Assembly: GCA_011390755.1 (NCBI GenBank)
Contig: JAABRU010000058.1
Location: 1 to 36,154 of the forward strand
Direction: 5' to 3'
From: Desulfobacteraceae bacterium
Lineage (GTDB): Bacteria; Desulfobacterota; Desulfobacteria; Desulfobacterales; Desulfococcaceae
DNA: 36,154 nt
The position numbers and the translations under genes are program-made. The notes under the pieces are model-generated. The model worked only from the letters and a program-made list of their open reading frames with translations, made no database searches and had not been told where the DNA came from. Shown here one piece after another: positions 1 to 8,540 of the stretch. Numbering within the stretch: position 1 is the first letter of the stretch; each line of letters starts with the position of its first letter.

Positions 1-1
1 C

Positions 2-85
2 AAAGAAACATGCAGGAAGATTATCCAAAAAATAAAAAAAACCGAAGATGAGTTTTGGGTGTCAGACATGGAAATGGTCTCTTAA
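2..85 (+). CDS. 3' end of an unidentified protein (partial)
   Basis: The window opens inside an open frame. Its last 27 codons read KETCRKIIQKIKKTEDEF followed by WVSDMEMVS and a TAA at 83-85. The composition looks like real protein: a charged amphipathic helix, no low complexity. The start lies outside the window and the family cannot be recognised from so short a tail. It ends about 40 bp before a palindromic element and converges on the minus-strand STAND gene at 416. Confidence 0.45.
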   Translation, partial: KETCRKIIQKIKKTEDEFWVSDMEMVS

Positions 86-126
86 TGAACGACATTGGCA
101 GTATCATTTCATGTGCTATGCACTAT

Positions 127-280
127 AATGTTCTGTCAACATTAGAATGACGGGTATCCGGAACATCTGCCAAACCGTAAGGGCGTATTGCATACGCCCG
201 GCATGAGCGGCTTCAGGGCCTATGCAGTGCGCCCCTGCAGGAGTGACATAACCCGTCAGTTTAACTTTGACAAAGCACTA
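127..280. repeat. Imperfect palindromic element (copy II-a)
   Basis: The ends are inverted repeats: TGTTCTGTCAACATTAGAATG on the left (about 129-149) matches the reverse complement of the right end near 251-279 (core TTTGTCAAAGTTAAACTGAC). The interior carries the palindrome GGGCGTATTGCATACGCCC at 181-199. The right half (about 231-279) is nearly identical, in the same orientation, to 4893-4941. The element looks like a MITE. Together with a 21-bp hairpin at 364-384 it fills the gap 86-415, where no further gene is seen. Confidence 0.6.
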
Positions 281-363
281 AGGCGATTTCCAAATATGAA
301 TGTACCGCTTCAGCAGGAGTCACAGACGGAAAGTCTGTAACCGGGCTGCCGTCTGTCAGACAC

Positions 364-384
364 TGCCGGACTTTCAGTCCGGCA
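364..384. repeat. Short perfect hairpin, TGCCGGACT stem
   Basis: TGCCGGACT-TTC-AGTCCGGCA forms a 9-bp stem with a 3-nt loop just downstream of the pentapeptide-repeat gene. The same stem recurs, extended, in the 53-bp palindrome at 11258-11310. On the minus strand no T-run follows it, so it is a poor rho-independent terminator and more likely an interspersed palindromic repeat. Confidence 0.5.
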
Positions 385-415
385 CTCCTTCGCTACATTT
401 TTTTCAGGAAATCAC

Positions 416-3364
416 CTAAAGCATCGCATCCGTGAGATCCGCATTTTCCAGCAGTGCTTCCCCGTGTCTGCTTTCCCGGAGATCCGCTTTGCGCAGACTG
501 GCTCCCCGGAAATCGGCCCGATCCATTTTGACCTTATACAGCAATGCCTCCGATAAATCCGCTTCACTCAGATTGGCCCCGCTCAGGTCCGCTTCCGAAA
601 GATCGGTTTTGCTCATATCTGCCCAGGTAAAATCCGTATTGCTGAAATTTGTTTTTTTCAGACAGGCTTCCCGCAGTTTGGACATATTCAGTTTTGCATC
701 AGAAAGATCCGCACCTTCCAGATTGGCCCCGCTCAGATTGGCCCAGGTAAGAACAGCACTGCTCATGCGCGCATTGCTCAGATCGGCATCGCTGAAATCT
801 GTTTCCCGCAGATCACTTTCACGGAATTTTGCACCGTGCAGTGCGGCCATTCGGAAATCCGCCTGTCTGCACCGGGCATCATCCAGGGTGGCCCGGGTCA
901 GTCTGGCTTCCCGGAGGTTTGCGCCTTCCAGACTGGCCAGGGTCAGATTGCTGTTGTCAAATTCTGCCCATTTGCCGTCAATCCCCGAAAGATCGGCACG
1001 GGAAAGATCCGCATTGCTGAAACGGGCGGATATCATCTGCGCACCTTCCAGCAGGCAGCGACTCAGATTGGCAAGGGAAAGATCGGCTTCGTTAAGATTC
1101 GCCTGCCGCAGATCACATCCGGAAAGATCGGCATCGGAAAGCACGGCCCCGCTGAGATCTGCCCCGCTCAGATCTGCCCCGCCCAGATCGGCCCATGCCA
1201 GCCGCGCCCCTTTGAGTTTTGCCCCGCGCAGATCAGCCCCCCGGAGATTGGCACCGTTAAAACGGGCATCCGTAAGATCGGCTTCCCGAAGTCTTGCATC
1301 ACTCAGGTTTGCGCCCGACAGATCCGCATTCCGAAGGCAGACACGGGTCAGTTTTCCTTTTAGCAGATTTGTCGTTGTCAGGTCCGCATCCCGGAGATCC
1401 GCGTGCATCAGCACGGCACCTTCCAGACGGCTTTTATTGAGATTTGCCCCGGCCAGAGAAGCCTGATACAGATTGATATTTTCCAGGTCAAGCCCGCTCA
1501 GGTCAAGTCCGCGGAGATCCGATTTTTCGGATGACAGAATCAGTTTGATAAAACTTCTGACTTCTTCTTCCAGGTGGGAATAGGCAAGAGTTTTTTCTGC
1601 GGATGCCCGGATTTCGGAAACAAAAAGTTCCGCCAGAAAATAATCCAGAAAAGAACGGTGGATAAAGCGTAAATTGCCTTCCGTATCTGTAAAAATGAAT
1701 TCACAGAACTGTATCTCATCCTGCAGACGGAGAGATTCGTCATCCCTGAATTCTTCTTTGATACAGTCCGGAGGGGGAAAAACGGCTTCGGACACGGGCA
1801 GAAAAAGCCCCTTTCCTTTGTTAAACACGGCCAGGGCCATCTGCCGGACAAAAAAACGCCGTCCCGCGGGGGCAAAGCGGAAGCGCCAGTCGTCCCGCTC
1901 TATCCATATGGCGGTGAAACATCGGTAAATATCTGCGATATTGACTTCTTTTTTGCTCCGGCATTCTCCCGCGGTACGAATGAGCATCTCCTTGAGCAGA
2001 GGGGGGGAGGACAGGCGGTTCAGGTTGCCGGGATCGGAGATAATATTGAGCATATTTCTTGCTGTGATACCGTCTCCGGTGCTGTTGACAATATAGTTTT
2101 TCAGAAGATTCTCATCGGGTTTGCGCGGATCTGCCCGGATAATCTGATAATTTTCCTTTCCTGCATAATCCCGGTACAGCGGGGTATAGAGTGCATTCCG
2201 GACATCGCTTTCCCGGATATTCATCAGAAAATAATGGGAACAGCAGGTCAGCAGCACTTTATTGGCGGGCCGTGTTTTTTCCACACCGTCTTCCAGAATA
2301 ATATTTTTAAAGGAAAGTTTTGCAATTCTCTCCAGATTGTTACGGGTAATATGAAAATCCGGTGCCGAGATCATTTCATCAAAACCGTCCACCAGAAAAA
2401 AGCATTTGCCTTTGAGCAGAAGATCCTGCAGTTTGATCCGGGAGAGTCTGACACCGTAATTCTTTTCAAATTCCTGAATCAGCAGTTCTTCCATATCCAG
2501 CAGACCGTCGAGTCCTGTCAGGGAAAAAAAGACAGGAATACGGTGGTTTTCCGGTTCTTCCATAAACTGCCGGGCCAGCAGGATGAAGTAGTGAAGCATA
2601 AAAGCGGTTTTACCGCTTCCCGGTTCCCCGATCATGGTCATGAAATTCACCGAGGCATTTTCCAGAAATACCCGGAAAAGGTCTTCGAGTAAAAATATCT
2701 TTCCTTTTCTGTTGGTAAAATATGCGGGCAGATAACAGGCATGAAAATCCGCATCCTGCATGGCCGGGATAAGAAATATTTCTTTCCGGTTTCTGACAGT
2801 CTGCCAGTTTTCAAACTGGGCAATCACTTTTTCCAGCCAGGTGATAATATTCTGAAAGGGAACAATCTGCATTTTTTTCCGGAATACCGGTCCTTTTTTT
2901 TCATTTTCCGGCATCAGATATGTGAAATCAAAGGTTTCGGAAAAAAAATGCTTCACACGCGCTGCGTTGAAAAAAAGTCTGTCTTCAAATTCCGGGCTGC
3001 CCCAAAGCAGCATCCGGCAGGAATAAGAACCTGCCTGCTCCGGAAAGGTCTGCAAAGCTCCCAGCAGATCCTGCACATCCTCCTCTGCTGCATTTTCCAT
3101 TTCCGCAATATGAAATACCCGAACCGTCTCCGGGGGATATTCGCTGCTTTCCGCAAAAAAATCAGCCGGATTTTTTTTGTATTTTTCTATATCCAGGGGG
3201 AAAAAACGATGATTCGGCAAATCTTTCTGCAAAAAAGAAAGCAGGGTGTCCGCCAGCGCAGGTTCCGGGCATACGATAAATATTATACTGTTTTCTCTGC
3301 TGATTTCCAGCCCGGTTTTCAGCTCTTTATAGATTCTGTGTCTTGCAGTTCCGGCAATATCCAT
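416..3364 (-). CDS. STAND/NACHT-type NTPase with C-terminal pentapeptide repeats
   Basis: 982 aa. Residues 1-155 form an N-terminal domain that looks like a degenerate P-loop fold (strand IIFIVCPEP near 27-35). A NACHT-like NTPase follows: Walker A GEPGSGKT at 246-253 and Walker B FFLVDGFDE near 322-330. From about 612 to the end the protein is almost pure A(D/N)LxX pentapeptide repeats, some 70 units, predicted to form a right-handed quadrilateral beta-helix. STAND proteins of this plan are usually signal-sensing switches, often in bacterial defence or signalling; the repeat tail would be the sensor or scaffold (inference). No signal peptide or membrane segment is seen. The ATG lies 3 nt after the stop of the upstream ATPase gene, so the two are co-transcribed and presumably work together. 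The exact function is unknown. Confidence 0.85.
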   Translation of the reverse strand: MDIAGTARHRIYKELKTGLEISRENSIIFIVCPEPALADTLLSFLQKDLPNHRFFPLDIEKYKKNPADFFAESSEYPPETVRVFHIAEMENAAEEDVQDLLGALQTFPEQAGSYSCRMLLWGSPEFEDRLFFNAARVKHFFSETFDFTYLMPENEKKGPVFRKKMQIVPFQNIITWLEKVIAQFENWQTVRNRKEIFLIPAMQDADFHACYLPAYFTNRKGKIFLLEDLFRVFLENASVNFMTMIGEPGSGKTAFMLHYFILLARQFMEEPENHRIPVFFSLTGLDGLLDMEELLIQEFEKNYGVRLSRIKLQDLLLKGKCFFLVDGFDEMISAPDFHITRNNLERIAKLSFKNIILEDGVEKTRPANKVLLTCCSHYFLMNIRESDVRNALYTPLYRDYAGKENYQIIRADPRKPDENLLKNYIVNSTGDGITARNMLNIISDPGNLNRLSSPPLLKEMLIRTAGECRSKKEVNIADIYRCFTAIWIERDDWRFRFAPAGRRFFVRQMALAVFNKGKGLFLPVSEAVFPPPDCIKEEFRDDESLRLQDEIQFCEFIFTDTEGNLRFIHRSFLDYFLAELFVSEIRASAEKTLAYSHLEEEVRSFIKLILSSEKSDLRGLDLSGLDLENINLYQASLAGANLNKSRLEGAVLMHADLRDADLTTTNLLKGKLTRVCLRNADLSGANLSDARLREADLTDARFNGANLRGADLRGAKLKGARLAWADLGGADLSGADLSGAVLSDADLSGCDLRQANLNEADLSLANLSRCLLEGAQMISARFSNADLSRADLSGIDGKWAEFDNSNLTLASLEGANLREARLTRATLDDARCRQADFRMAALHGAKFRESDLRETDFSDADLSNARMSSAVLTWANLSGANLEGADLSDAKLNMSKLREACLKKTNFSNTDFTWADMSKTDLSEADLSGANLSEADLSEALLYKVKMDRADFRGASLRKADLRESRHGEALLENADLTDAML

Positions 3365-3367
3365 TAT

Positions 3368-4804
3368 TTATATCCTGTTCAAAGCTTCTTTCAGTCGGGG
3401 ATGTGCGTCCGTCTGCATGGCAGTACTGCTGTCATCCGGGGACGTGTATTCGAGTATAAAAGCATATTTCAGCAGCCGGCCCAGTGTTTTGCTGCCGATT
3501 CCTTTGCTGTTTTTATTTCGGATAATCCGCTTTACCGCATCGCCGTATTCTTCGGCATCAAAAAAACGCATACAGTGATCTGCCGTATCTTTTACAGCAG
3601 TTTCGGCAATTCTTCTGTCAATTTCCCGGGATTTTTCACTCAGGGCAATCCGGCAGCAGGCACGGATGAGCGAAGTGAGATCTCCGGCGACTCCTCCGCT
3701 CCGGAGGATCAGGTAATCGGCGGTTTCTGCCGAAAAGATATTCGGCATCCGTTTTTCTATCATTTTTTTCAGAAGAGCCACTGCCCTGATATCCGGATTG
3801 CCGTCCGCATGGGAAATCGGCAGGGGGCGGAGGGTTTCAATGGCAAAATTTTTTTTGAGATGGGAAAAAAGAGGGGAATACATGATATGCAGGGGCGCGG
3901 TATAAAGAATTTCCGCATCCGGTTCCGCCAGATATGCGCTTTCTTCCAGAAATATTTTTTCCGCGCAGCGCGGGCTGAGTTTATCGGTATCATCTGCCAG
4001 AATCAGCAGATCAACCGCTTCTTCTGTCCATGCTTTTTTGAGAATCCGTTCTTTGTAATGCAGCAGCTGCACTTCTCCGATTCTTTTTTCCAGGCTTTTG
4101 AGAAAACGGATTTCGCTTTTATATTCCCGGTCTTTCATGCCTTCCAGTTTTAAGAGAATATTGTCGGAAACCTCTTCTTCCCGGAGCCGGTCAAAAACAG
4201 TGTCTGAAAGCAGAAAACAGTCGCGGGTTGTCCGGGAAAACTGACGGCAGATTTTTTCCAGGGAACGTCGCAGAATATCTTCCCCTGATTTTAAACGCGC
4301 CCGGAGTTTTTTCCGAAATCCGTGATCCGTCCGGAAGCGGAAAGATACACGGTCCGTCATGGTCATATTCCGCTCCCGGATACCGGATTCAGTAAGAAGG
4401 GGTTCTGTCAGTTCTCTGAAATCCCTGAGGGGCGGATCAAAATCAAGCGCGGGCATGGAGCGGAGGATGCGGGAGTATATTCCGAAAAGAATATCCGGTG
4501 CCTCGGCATCCGCCAGGTTGATTTCATCCCCCAGAGAGAAAAAGAGAATATGCCTTTTTTTCTTCTGCTCCCTGTTTTCGGCCATCTGCTGCAGCACCGT
4601 ACTGCATCCGCACCCGCCCTGGTTCATGAGCAGCACTTTCTGAAAGCGCGGGGCCTTTTTATAAACCCGGATAATACGTTCCGCAGCAGGCACGCTCATT
4701 TTTTTTACCCGGAATTCTTTACATGCCGCATCCTCCGGCTCCCTGGCTGCAAAATTCCGGTATGCCGTGCGCAGTGCATCGGAGTCGCCGTTTTTATCAG
4801 ACAT
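3368..4804 (-). CDS. P-loop-like ATPase with degenerate Walker A, partner of the NACHT/pentapeptide protein
   Basis: 478 aa from the ATG at 4804, chosen because a good ribosome site (AGGAA) precedes it; the frame stays open upstream but only into a palindromic element. The Walker A position reads NQGGCGCST (residues 61-69), where active STAND ATPases have GxGGxGKST: the essential lysine is Cys67 and the first Gly is Asn. A Walker B-like LLILADDTDKL lies near residue 290. Residues 70-480 are mostly helical and charged, with no recognised effector domain. The gene abuts the following NACHT gene, so a two-protein complex is likely, this one perhaps binding but not hydrolysing nucleotide (inference). 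It could be an inactivated paralogue of an Orc1/Cdc6- or MalT-like ATPase. Confidence 0.7.
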   Translation of the reverse strand: MSDKNGDSDALRTAYRNFAAREPEDAACKEFRVKKMSVPAAERIIRVYKKAPRFQKVLLMNQGGCGCSTVLQQMAENREQKKKRHILFFSLGDEINLADAEAPDILFGIYSRILRSMPALDFDPPLRDFRELTEPLLTESGIRERNMTMTDRVSFRFRTDHGFRKKLRARLKSGEDILRRSLEKICRQFSRTTRDCFLLSDTVFDRLREEEVSDNILLKLEGMKDREYKSEIRFLKSLEKRIGEVQLLHYKERILKKAWTEEAVDLLILADDTDKLSPRCAEKIFLEESAYLAEPDAEILYTAPLHIMYSPLFSHLKKNFAIETLRPLPISHADGNPDIRAVALLKKMIEKRMPNIFSAETADYLILRSGGVAGDLTSLIRACCRIALSEKSREIDRRIAETAVKDTADHCMRFFDAEEYGDAVKRIIRNKNSKGIGSKTLGRLLKYAFILEYTSPDDSSTAMQTDAHPRLKEALNRI

Positions 4805-4826
4805 ATCTTTTTCCTGCACAGTTGTC

Positions 4827-4949
4827 AGTAGTGGTTTGTCAAGGTGAAACTGATGGGTATGCAACACCCTGAAATTTCGCAGGGGCGTATGCAATACACC
4901 CTTACAGGAGTGACATAACCCGTCAGTTTAATTTTGACAGAGCAGTAGT
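4827..4949. repeat. Imperfect palindromic element (copy II-b) upstream of the STAND cassette
   Basis: Left end TTTGTCAAGGTGAAACTGA (4835-4853) is inverted against the right end near 4923-4942. The centre holds GGGCGTATGCAATACACCC. The right half repeats 231-279 of copy II-a almost exactly. The element starts 23 nt before the start codon of the ATPase gene, so the promoter must lie in or beyond it. Confidence 0.6.
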
Positions 4950-4998
4950 CAGTCCCCGTTTGCATATCATAAAGTCGGTGAAAAATCATTATTCTTTT

Positions 4999-5967
4999 TC
5001 AGGGCCGCGGTTCTGTCTGTTCTTCCATCTGCTCCTTCACGGCCGCGGCCAGCAGCGGAAACATGATTTCATGATGCCCGACAATGCTGTAGCCTTTTCC
5101 CCCTTCCAGGGTGGGGCGGTACACCACATTGGTCATGGGGCGGTAGTGACGGATGAAGTCCATATTCACCGTTGTCAGATTTTTTACGGAATGCCCCAGG
5201 TTACGCACCAAAGTCAGAGCCTTGAGAAAGACTTCGGGTAAAATGACTGCAGAACCGAGGTTGATATACACCCCTTTTTCCAAAGTGCTGACCACAGAAG
5301 CAAAAATGCGGAAGTCCCTGTGTCCGGCCTCTCCGGCAGCAGCGGGGGGAAAACAGGGATGCATATGGATGATGTCTGTGCCCATTGCCACATGCACCGT
5401 AACAGGTATGCCCAGACGTACCCCGGCCGCGGGGATGCTTTCAGCGGCCATGGGCAGTTTTTCCTCCAGAATGGAAAGCCCCACGGCCTGCCCCAGTCCC
5501 AGTTTGTCTTTTCCGGCCCGTGCAATGGCCTTTCCCAAAAATGTGCAGGTTTCTTCTGCCATGCCGAAGGCACCGCTTCCCAGAGAGGCGGCCACATCTT
5601 CCGATGTCCGGCCGGAAAAGGCCAGCTCAAAATCATGGATAATGCATGCACCGTTCATGGCAACGGCCTGTATAATCCCCTGCTCCATCAGGTCTATGAT
5701 AAGGGGGTTCAGGCCGGTTTTGATAACATGCGCACCCATGCCCAGAGCCACAGTCCGCTTTTCATTATGGGCCCGGATAATGGCATCTGCCACGGCACGG
5801 AGATCATCTGCGGCCAGAATACGGGGAAGGGTATCCAGAAAATCCGAGAATCTGCCGCCTTTTTTCCATTTACGGGCAAAGTCATCGGCAGACACCCTGC
5901 TTTCACGCCCGGACAGTGAGTAGGTTTTTATATCTTTTAATTCTATGGGAGTAAAATGTGTTTTCAT
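4999..5967 (-). CDS. Deoxyhypusine synthase-like protein
   Basis: 322 aa from the ATG at 5967, preceded by GGAAAGG at good spacing; an in-frame ATG 24 nt upstream lacks one. The stretches GMGAHVIKTGLNPLIIDL (about 82-99) and VAMNGACIIHDFELAF resemble the NAD-binding Rossmann region of deoxyhypusine/homospermidine synthases, and SVVSTLEKGVYINLGSAVIL resembles a later conserved block. Deoxyhypusine synthase moves an aminobutyl group from spermidine to a protein lysine, but bacteria have no eIF5A, so bacterial homologues more likely act on polyamines or an unknown substrate. I could not verify the catalytic lysine. The gene lies downstream of gmhA on the same strand, separated by a 560-bp palindrome array. 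Confidence 0.5.
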   Translation of the reverse strand: MKTHFTPIELKDIKTYSLSGRESRVSADDFARKWKKGGRFSDFLDTLPRILAADDLRAVADAIIRAHNEKRTVALGMGAHVIKTGLNPLIIDLMEQGIIQAVAMNGACIIHDFELAFSGRTSEDVAASLGSGAFGMAEETCTFLGKAIARAGKDKLGLGQAVGLSILEEKLPMAAESIPAAGVRLGIPVTVHVAMGTDIIHMHPCFPPAAAGEAGHRDFRIFASVVSTLEKGVYINLGSAVILPEVFLKALTLVRNLGHSVKNLTTVNMDFIRHYRPMTNVVYRPTLEGGKGYSIVGHHEIMFPLLAAAVKEQMEEQTEPRP

Positions 5968-6049
5968 ATGCTGCCTTTCCGGTTTAAACAAAAGAGTCGG
6001 AGTTTTTTTAAAAAGAAGCAGGGGTTTCGCAAAAAAAATAAAATCCCGG

Positions 6050-6615
6050 TTTTTTTATATGAAAGTGTCTGCGAAAAACCGGCTTCGGTCTAAATTTTCG
6101 CACTCCGTGCGGCTTTCATGTTTCGCTGTGAGTCAGGGCCCATGGCCGTTTATATGAAAGTCCTGCACAACTCGTTACGGGGCTCTGCCCCGTAACGCAT
6201 TTTTCCGGGGCTCCGCCCCGTACAAAGTATGAGGCGGAGCCTCACCTCCGGTGTTACGGGGCGGAGCCCCGTAACGAGTCCGGGTTGAAACTTTCATGTT
6301 TCGTTGTGAGTAATAACTCATGGCCGTTTATTATATGAAAGTCCTGCACAACCCGTTACGGGGCTCTGCCCCGTAACGCATTTTTCCGGGGCTCCGCCCC
6401 GTACACAGTATGAGGCGGAGCCTCACCTCCGGTGTTACGGGGCGGAGCCCCGTAACGAGTCCGGGTTGAAACTTTCATGCTTCGTTGTGAATGTAAATCA
6501 TGGCCGTTTATATGAAAGTGTCTGCGAAAAACCGGCCTCCGCCTTAATTTTCGCACTCCGCGCAGCTTTCATGCTTTGTTGTGAGTCATAACTCATGTCC
6601 GTTTATTTGAAAGTC
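6050..6615. repeat. Tandem array of four palindromic units (A-B-B-A)
   Basis: Four units each run from TTTATATGAAAG to CTTTCATG, joined by the spacer TTCGTTGTGAGT...CATGGCCG. Units 1 (about 6053-6118) and 4 (about 6508-6575) contain GTGTCTGCGAAAAACCGGC and TTTTCGCACTCC. Units 2 (from 6151) and 3 (from 6332) are about 150 bp, nearly identical to each other at a 181-bp offset, and built of GTTACGGGGC...GCCCCGTAAC hairpins. Single B units occur inverted at 11808-11987 and decayed at 35928-36022. The array fills the gap between gmhA and the deoxyhypusine-synthase-like gene. Any role in transcript ending or mRNA folding is a guess. Confidence 0.75.
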
Positions 6616-6636
6616 CCTTATTTTATCCGCGCCCCC

Positions 6637-7212
6637 TTATACTTCCGGAAAGAGAATCCGTTCGGTGAGTTCGCAAAGGATATGCCCCAGGGTGATATGG
6701 GATTCCTGTATTCTGGCGGTTACACCGGATTCCACGGCAAACAGCATATCCGCGTATGCGGCCATGTTCCCGCCGCCCGCACCGCTGAATGCCATTGTGT
6801 GCAGATTCATTTCTTTGGCAGTTTTCATGGCTTTGACCACATTGGGGGAATTTCCGCTGGTGCTGATACCGATGGCAGTGTCATCCTTTTTCCCCAGGGC
6901 CCGGATCTGCTTGTCGAAAATCTCATCAAAATGATAATCATTGCCGATGCTGGTGATCACGGATGTGTCTGTTGTCAGGGCAATGGCTGCCAGGGGCGGC
7001 CGCTCGATGCGGAAACGGTTGATAAATTCTGCGGCAATATGCTGTGCATCCGCTGCACTGCCGCCATTGCCGAAAAGCAGTATTTTGTGTCCGGAAATCA
7101 GGCACTGGGCCATCCGGTCTGCCGCCTGCATAATTTTTTCTGCATGGGAACGGATGAATCTTTCTTTGACATCCAGACTTTCTTTCAGTATTTCCAATAT
7201 GATTTCTTTCAT
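6637..7212 (-). CDS. gmhA: Phosphoheptose isomerase (SIS domain)
   Basis: 191 aa, the usual GmhA length. It converts sedoheptulose 7-phosphate to D-glycero-D-manno-heptose 7-phosphate in the cytoplasm, the first step of ADP-heptose synthesis for LPS core. Visible SIS features are FGNGGSAADAQHIAAEF (about 48-64, the phosphosugar loop), the aspartate-rich LTTDTSVITSIGND, GISTSGNSPNV (second phosphate-binding loop) and a C-terminal QESHITLGHILCELTE helix. The closest alternative is the DnaA-binding paralogue DiaA, but GNGGSAADAQH followed by ER(P/G)PL-type sequence is standard GmhA. The ATG overlaps the stop of the TPR gene (ATGA), so it is the third gene of the selA operon. Confidence 0.88.
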   Translation of the reverse strand: MKEIILEILKESLDVKERFIRSHAEKIMQAADRMAQCLISGHKILLFGNGGSAADAQHIAAEFINRFRIERPPLAAIALTTDTSVITSIGNDYHFDEIFDKQIRALGKKDDTAIGISTSGNSPNVVKAMKTAKEMNLHTMAFSGAGGGNMAAYADMLFAVESGVTARIQESHITLGHILCELTERILFPEV

Positions 7213-8540
7213 TGGGTCCTTTCTTTTTCTTTGATCTTCTGAATATACACTGTGCAGTCATGCCCCAGCGTTTGGGCTTTTTCAAATTCGGCCAGGGCTT
7301 CCTGCAAAAGCCCGCGTTTTTGATACATCCGCCCCAGGCGGCGGCGGTAAAGAGCATTTTCCGGTGCAGTTTCCGCACTGTGACGGCAGAAAGACAGGGC
7401 AATATCCGGATTTTCGCCCCGGCGTTCGTACAGCCGGGCCAGCTCGGACAGGGCCGCGGCATCATCCGCTTTGAGGCGGACGGCATTTTCAAATGCGGCC
7501 AGGGCTTCATCCTCCTGCCCCAGAATCAGGCAGCACTGCCCCAGATAGCGGAAGGTTGTGCCCGATTCCGGATTTACCTCCAGGGCTTTCCGGAAATAGA
7601 CTCTGCTTTTTTCCGCCTGGCCCCTGTCCAGAAAAATTTTGGCTATCCGGAACAGGGATGCAAAAAAATCACCTTTTATTTCAAGAGACTGAAAAAAAGA
7701 ATCCAGTGCCTGCCCTGTTTCTCCCATCTGCAGGCAGATCAGTCCGGCATTGTAAAGGGGCATCTCATCTTCCGGGGCAATCTGCGCAGCGGTTTTGAAT
7801 TCTTCCAGGGCGGATTTCTGCGCACCCAGAATCCCGTAACAGACTCCCAGACTGTTATGAATATCGGCATCCGAAGGATTCAGCACAAGGGCGGTTTTGA
7901 ACTCTTCAATGGCTTTTTTGATTTTCCCCTGCCGGTAATAGCGGTCGCCGCTGATATGCAGGCTGACCGCGTCAAAAACACGGATGGGGCAGGAACCGGA
8001 ATGATCCCCGTGTTCCAGGGCTTTCCGGGCATTGCGGATGGTATCAATCCGGGCAAAACGGGCCAGGGGATACGCACTGATACCGATACGCAGCTTTTTT
8101 TTACCGGCACAAAACAGCTGCGCCTGTATTTTTTCTGCATATTCCCGGCAAAGACTTTCGTTTCCCCGGGGAAAAAACGCGCCGAAAAGTGCCTGTTCAA
8201 TCAGTCCCCAGATTCCCCCCGCCGGGGTACAGACTGCTTCAATACTGCGGGCCGTATCTTTGAGCAGGCAGAGAGCCGTTTCTTTGCCGGATTCTTTTTC
8301 ACCAAAACTTTCCAGGCGGATCAGCATGACCCCGAAGCGGAGACAGTCTTCCATGCGGCCCAGGGCTTCATCAATAAATTCTTTTCCCACCCCCATACGG
8401 GGAAAAGAGGCGGATAATTCCCGGATGCCGATGGCAGGCAGGCGCGGGGACGGTTTCATTTTTCCTTCGGCACTGCCGCTTTTGCGGAAAAGAAACGCGC
8501 GGGCACTTTTCTGCCCCGGGGAAGGGGGTTTTTCTTTCAT
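7209..8540 (-). CDS. TPR protein with degenerate GGDEF-like N-terminal domain
   Basis: 443 aa from ATG 8540; a GTG one codon earlier (8543) is possible. Residues about 50-190 have the spacing of a diguanylate cyclase domain (RFGVMLIRLESF, then LFGAFFPRGNE where GGDEF-containing strands would be, then RIGISAYP and ARKALEHG), but the GG(D/E)EF signature is gone, so no c-di-GMP synthesis is expected. From about 195 to the end are about seven tetratricopeptide repeats (for example YYRQGKIKKAIEEFKTAL), a protein-binding solenoid. No signal peptide. It is translationally coupled to selA upstream and gmhA downstream. Function unknown; a scaffold is the safest reading. Confidence 0.75.
   Translation of the reverse strand: MKEKPPSPGQKSARAFLFRKSGSAEGKMKPSPRLPAIGIRELSASFPRMGVGKEFIDEALGRMEDCLRFGVMLIRLESFGEKESGKETALCLLKDTARSIEAVCTPAGGIWGLIEQALFGAFFPRGNESLCREYAEKIQAQLFCAGKKKLRIGISAYPLARFARIDTIRNARKALEHGDHSGSCPIRVFDAVSLHISGDRYYRQGKIKKAIEEFKTALVLNPSDADIHNSLGVCYGILGAQKSALEEFKTAAQIAPEDEMPLYNAGLICLQMGETGQALDSFFQSLEIKGDFFASLFRIAKIFLDRGQAEKSRVYFRKALEVNPESGTTFRYLGQCCLILGQEDEALAAFENAVRLKADDAAALSELARLYERRGENPDIALSFCRHSAETAPENALYRRRLGRMYQKRGLLQEALAEFEKAQTLGHDCTVYIQKIKEKERTQ

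Noticed and set aside
432..1466. Long plus-strand frame rich in Ser/Arg/Ala opposite the pentapeptide repeats
   Set aside because: It is the antisense image of the ADLSGANL repeats; the periodic codons keep the other strand open. No ribosome site and low-complexity composition.
612..1540. Regular short-period repeats that could suggest a CRISPR array or satellite
   Set aside because: The 15-nt periodicity is that of pentapeptide codons, with no constant repeat plus variable spacer pattern.
2741..4153. 470-codon plus-strand frame
   Set aside because: It spans two well-supported minus-strand ATPase genes and their junction. Its Phe/Arg-rich composition is typical of a shadow frame.
4805..4894. 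Extension of the degenerate ATPase to an ATG at 4894
   Set aside because: The extra 30 codons lie in a palindromic element, and the ATG at 4804 has its own ribosome site.
6356..6556. 66-codon minus-strand frame
   Set aside because: It lies entirely within the tandem palindrome array.
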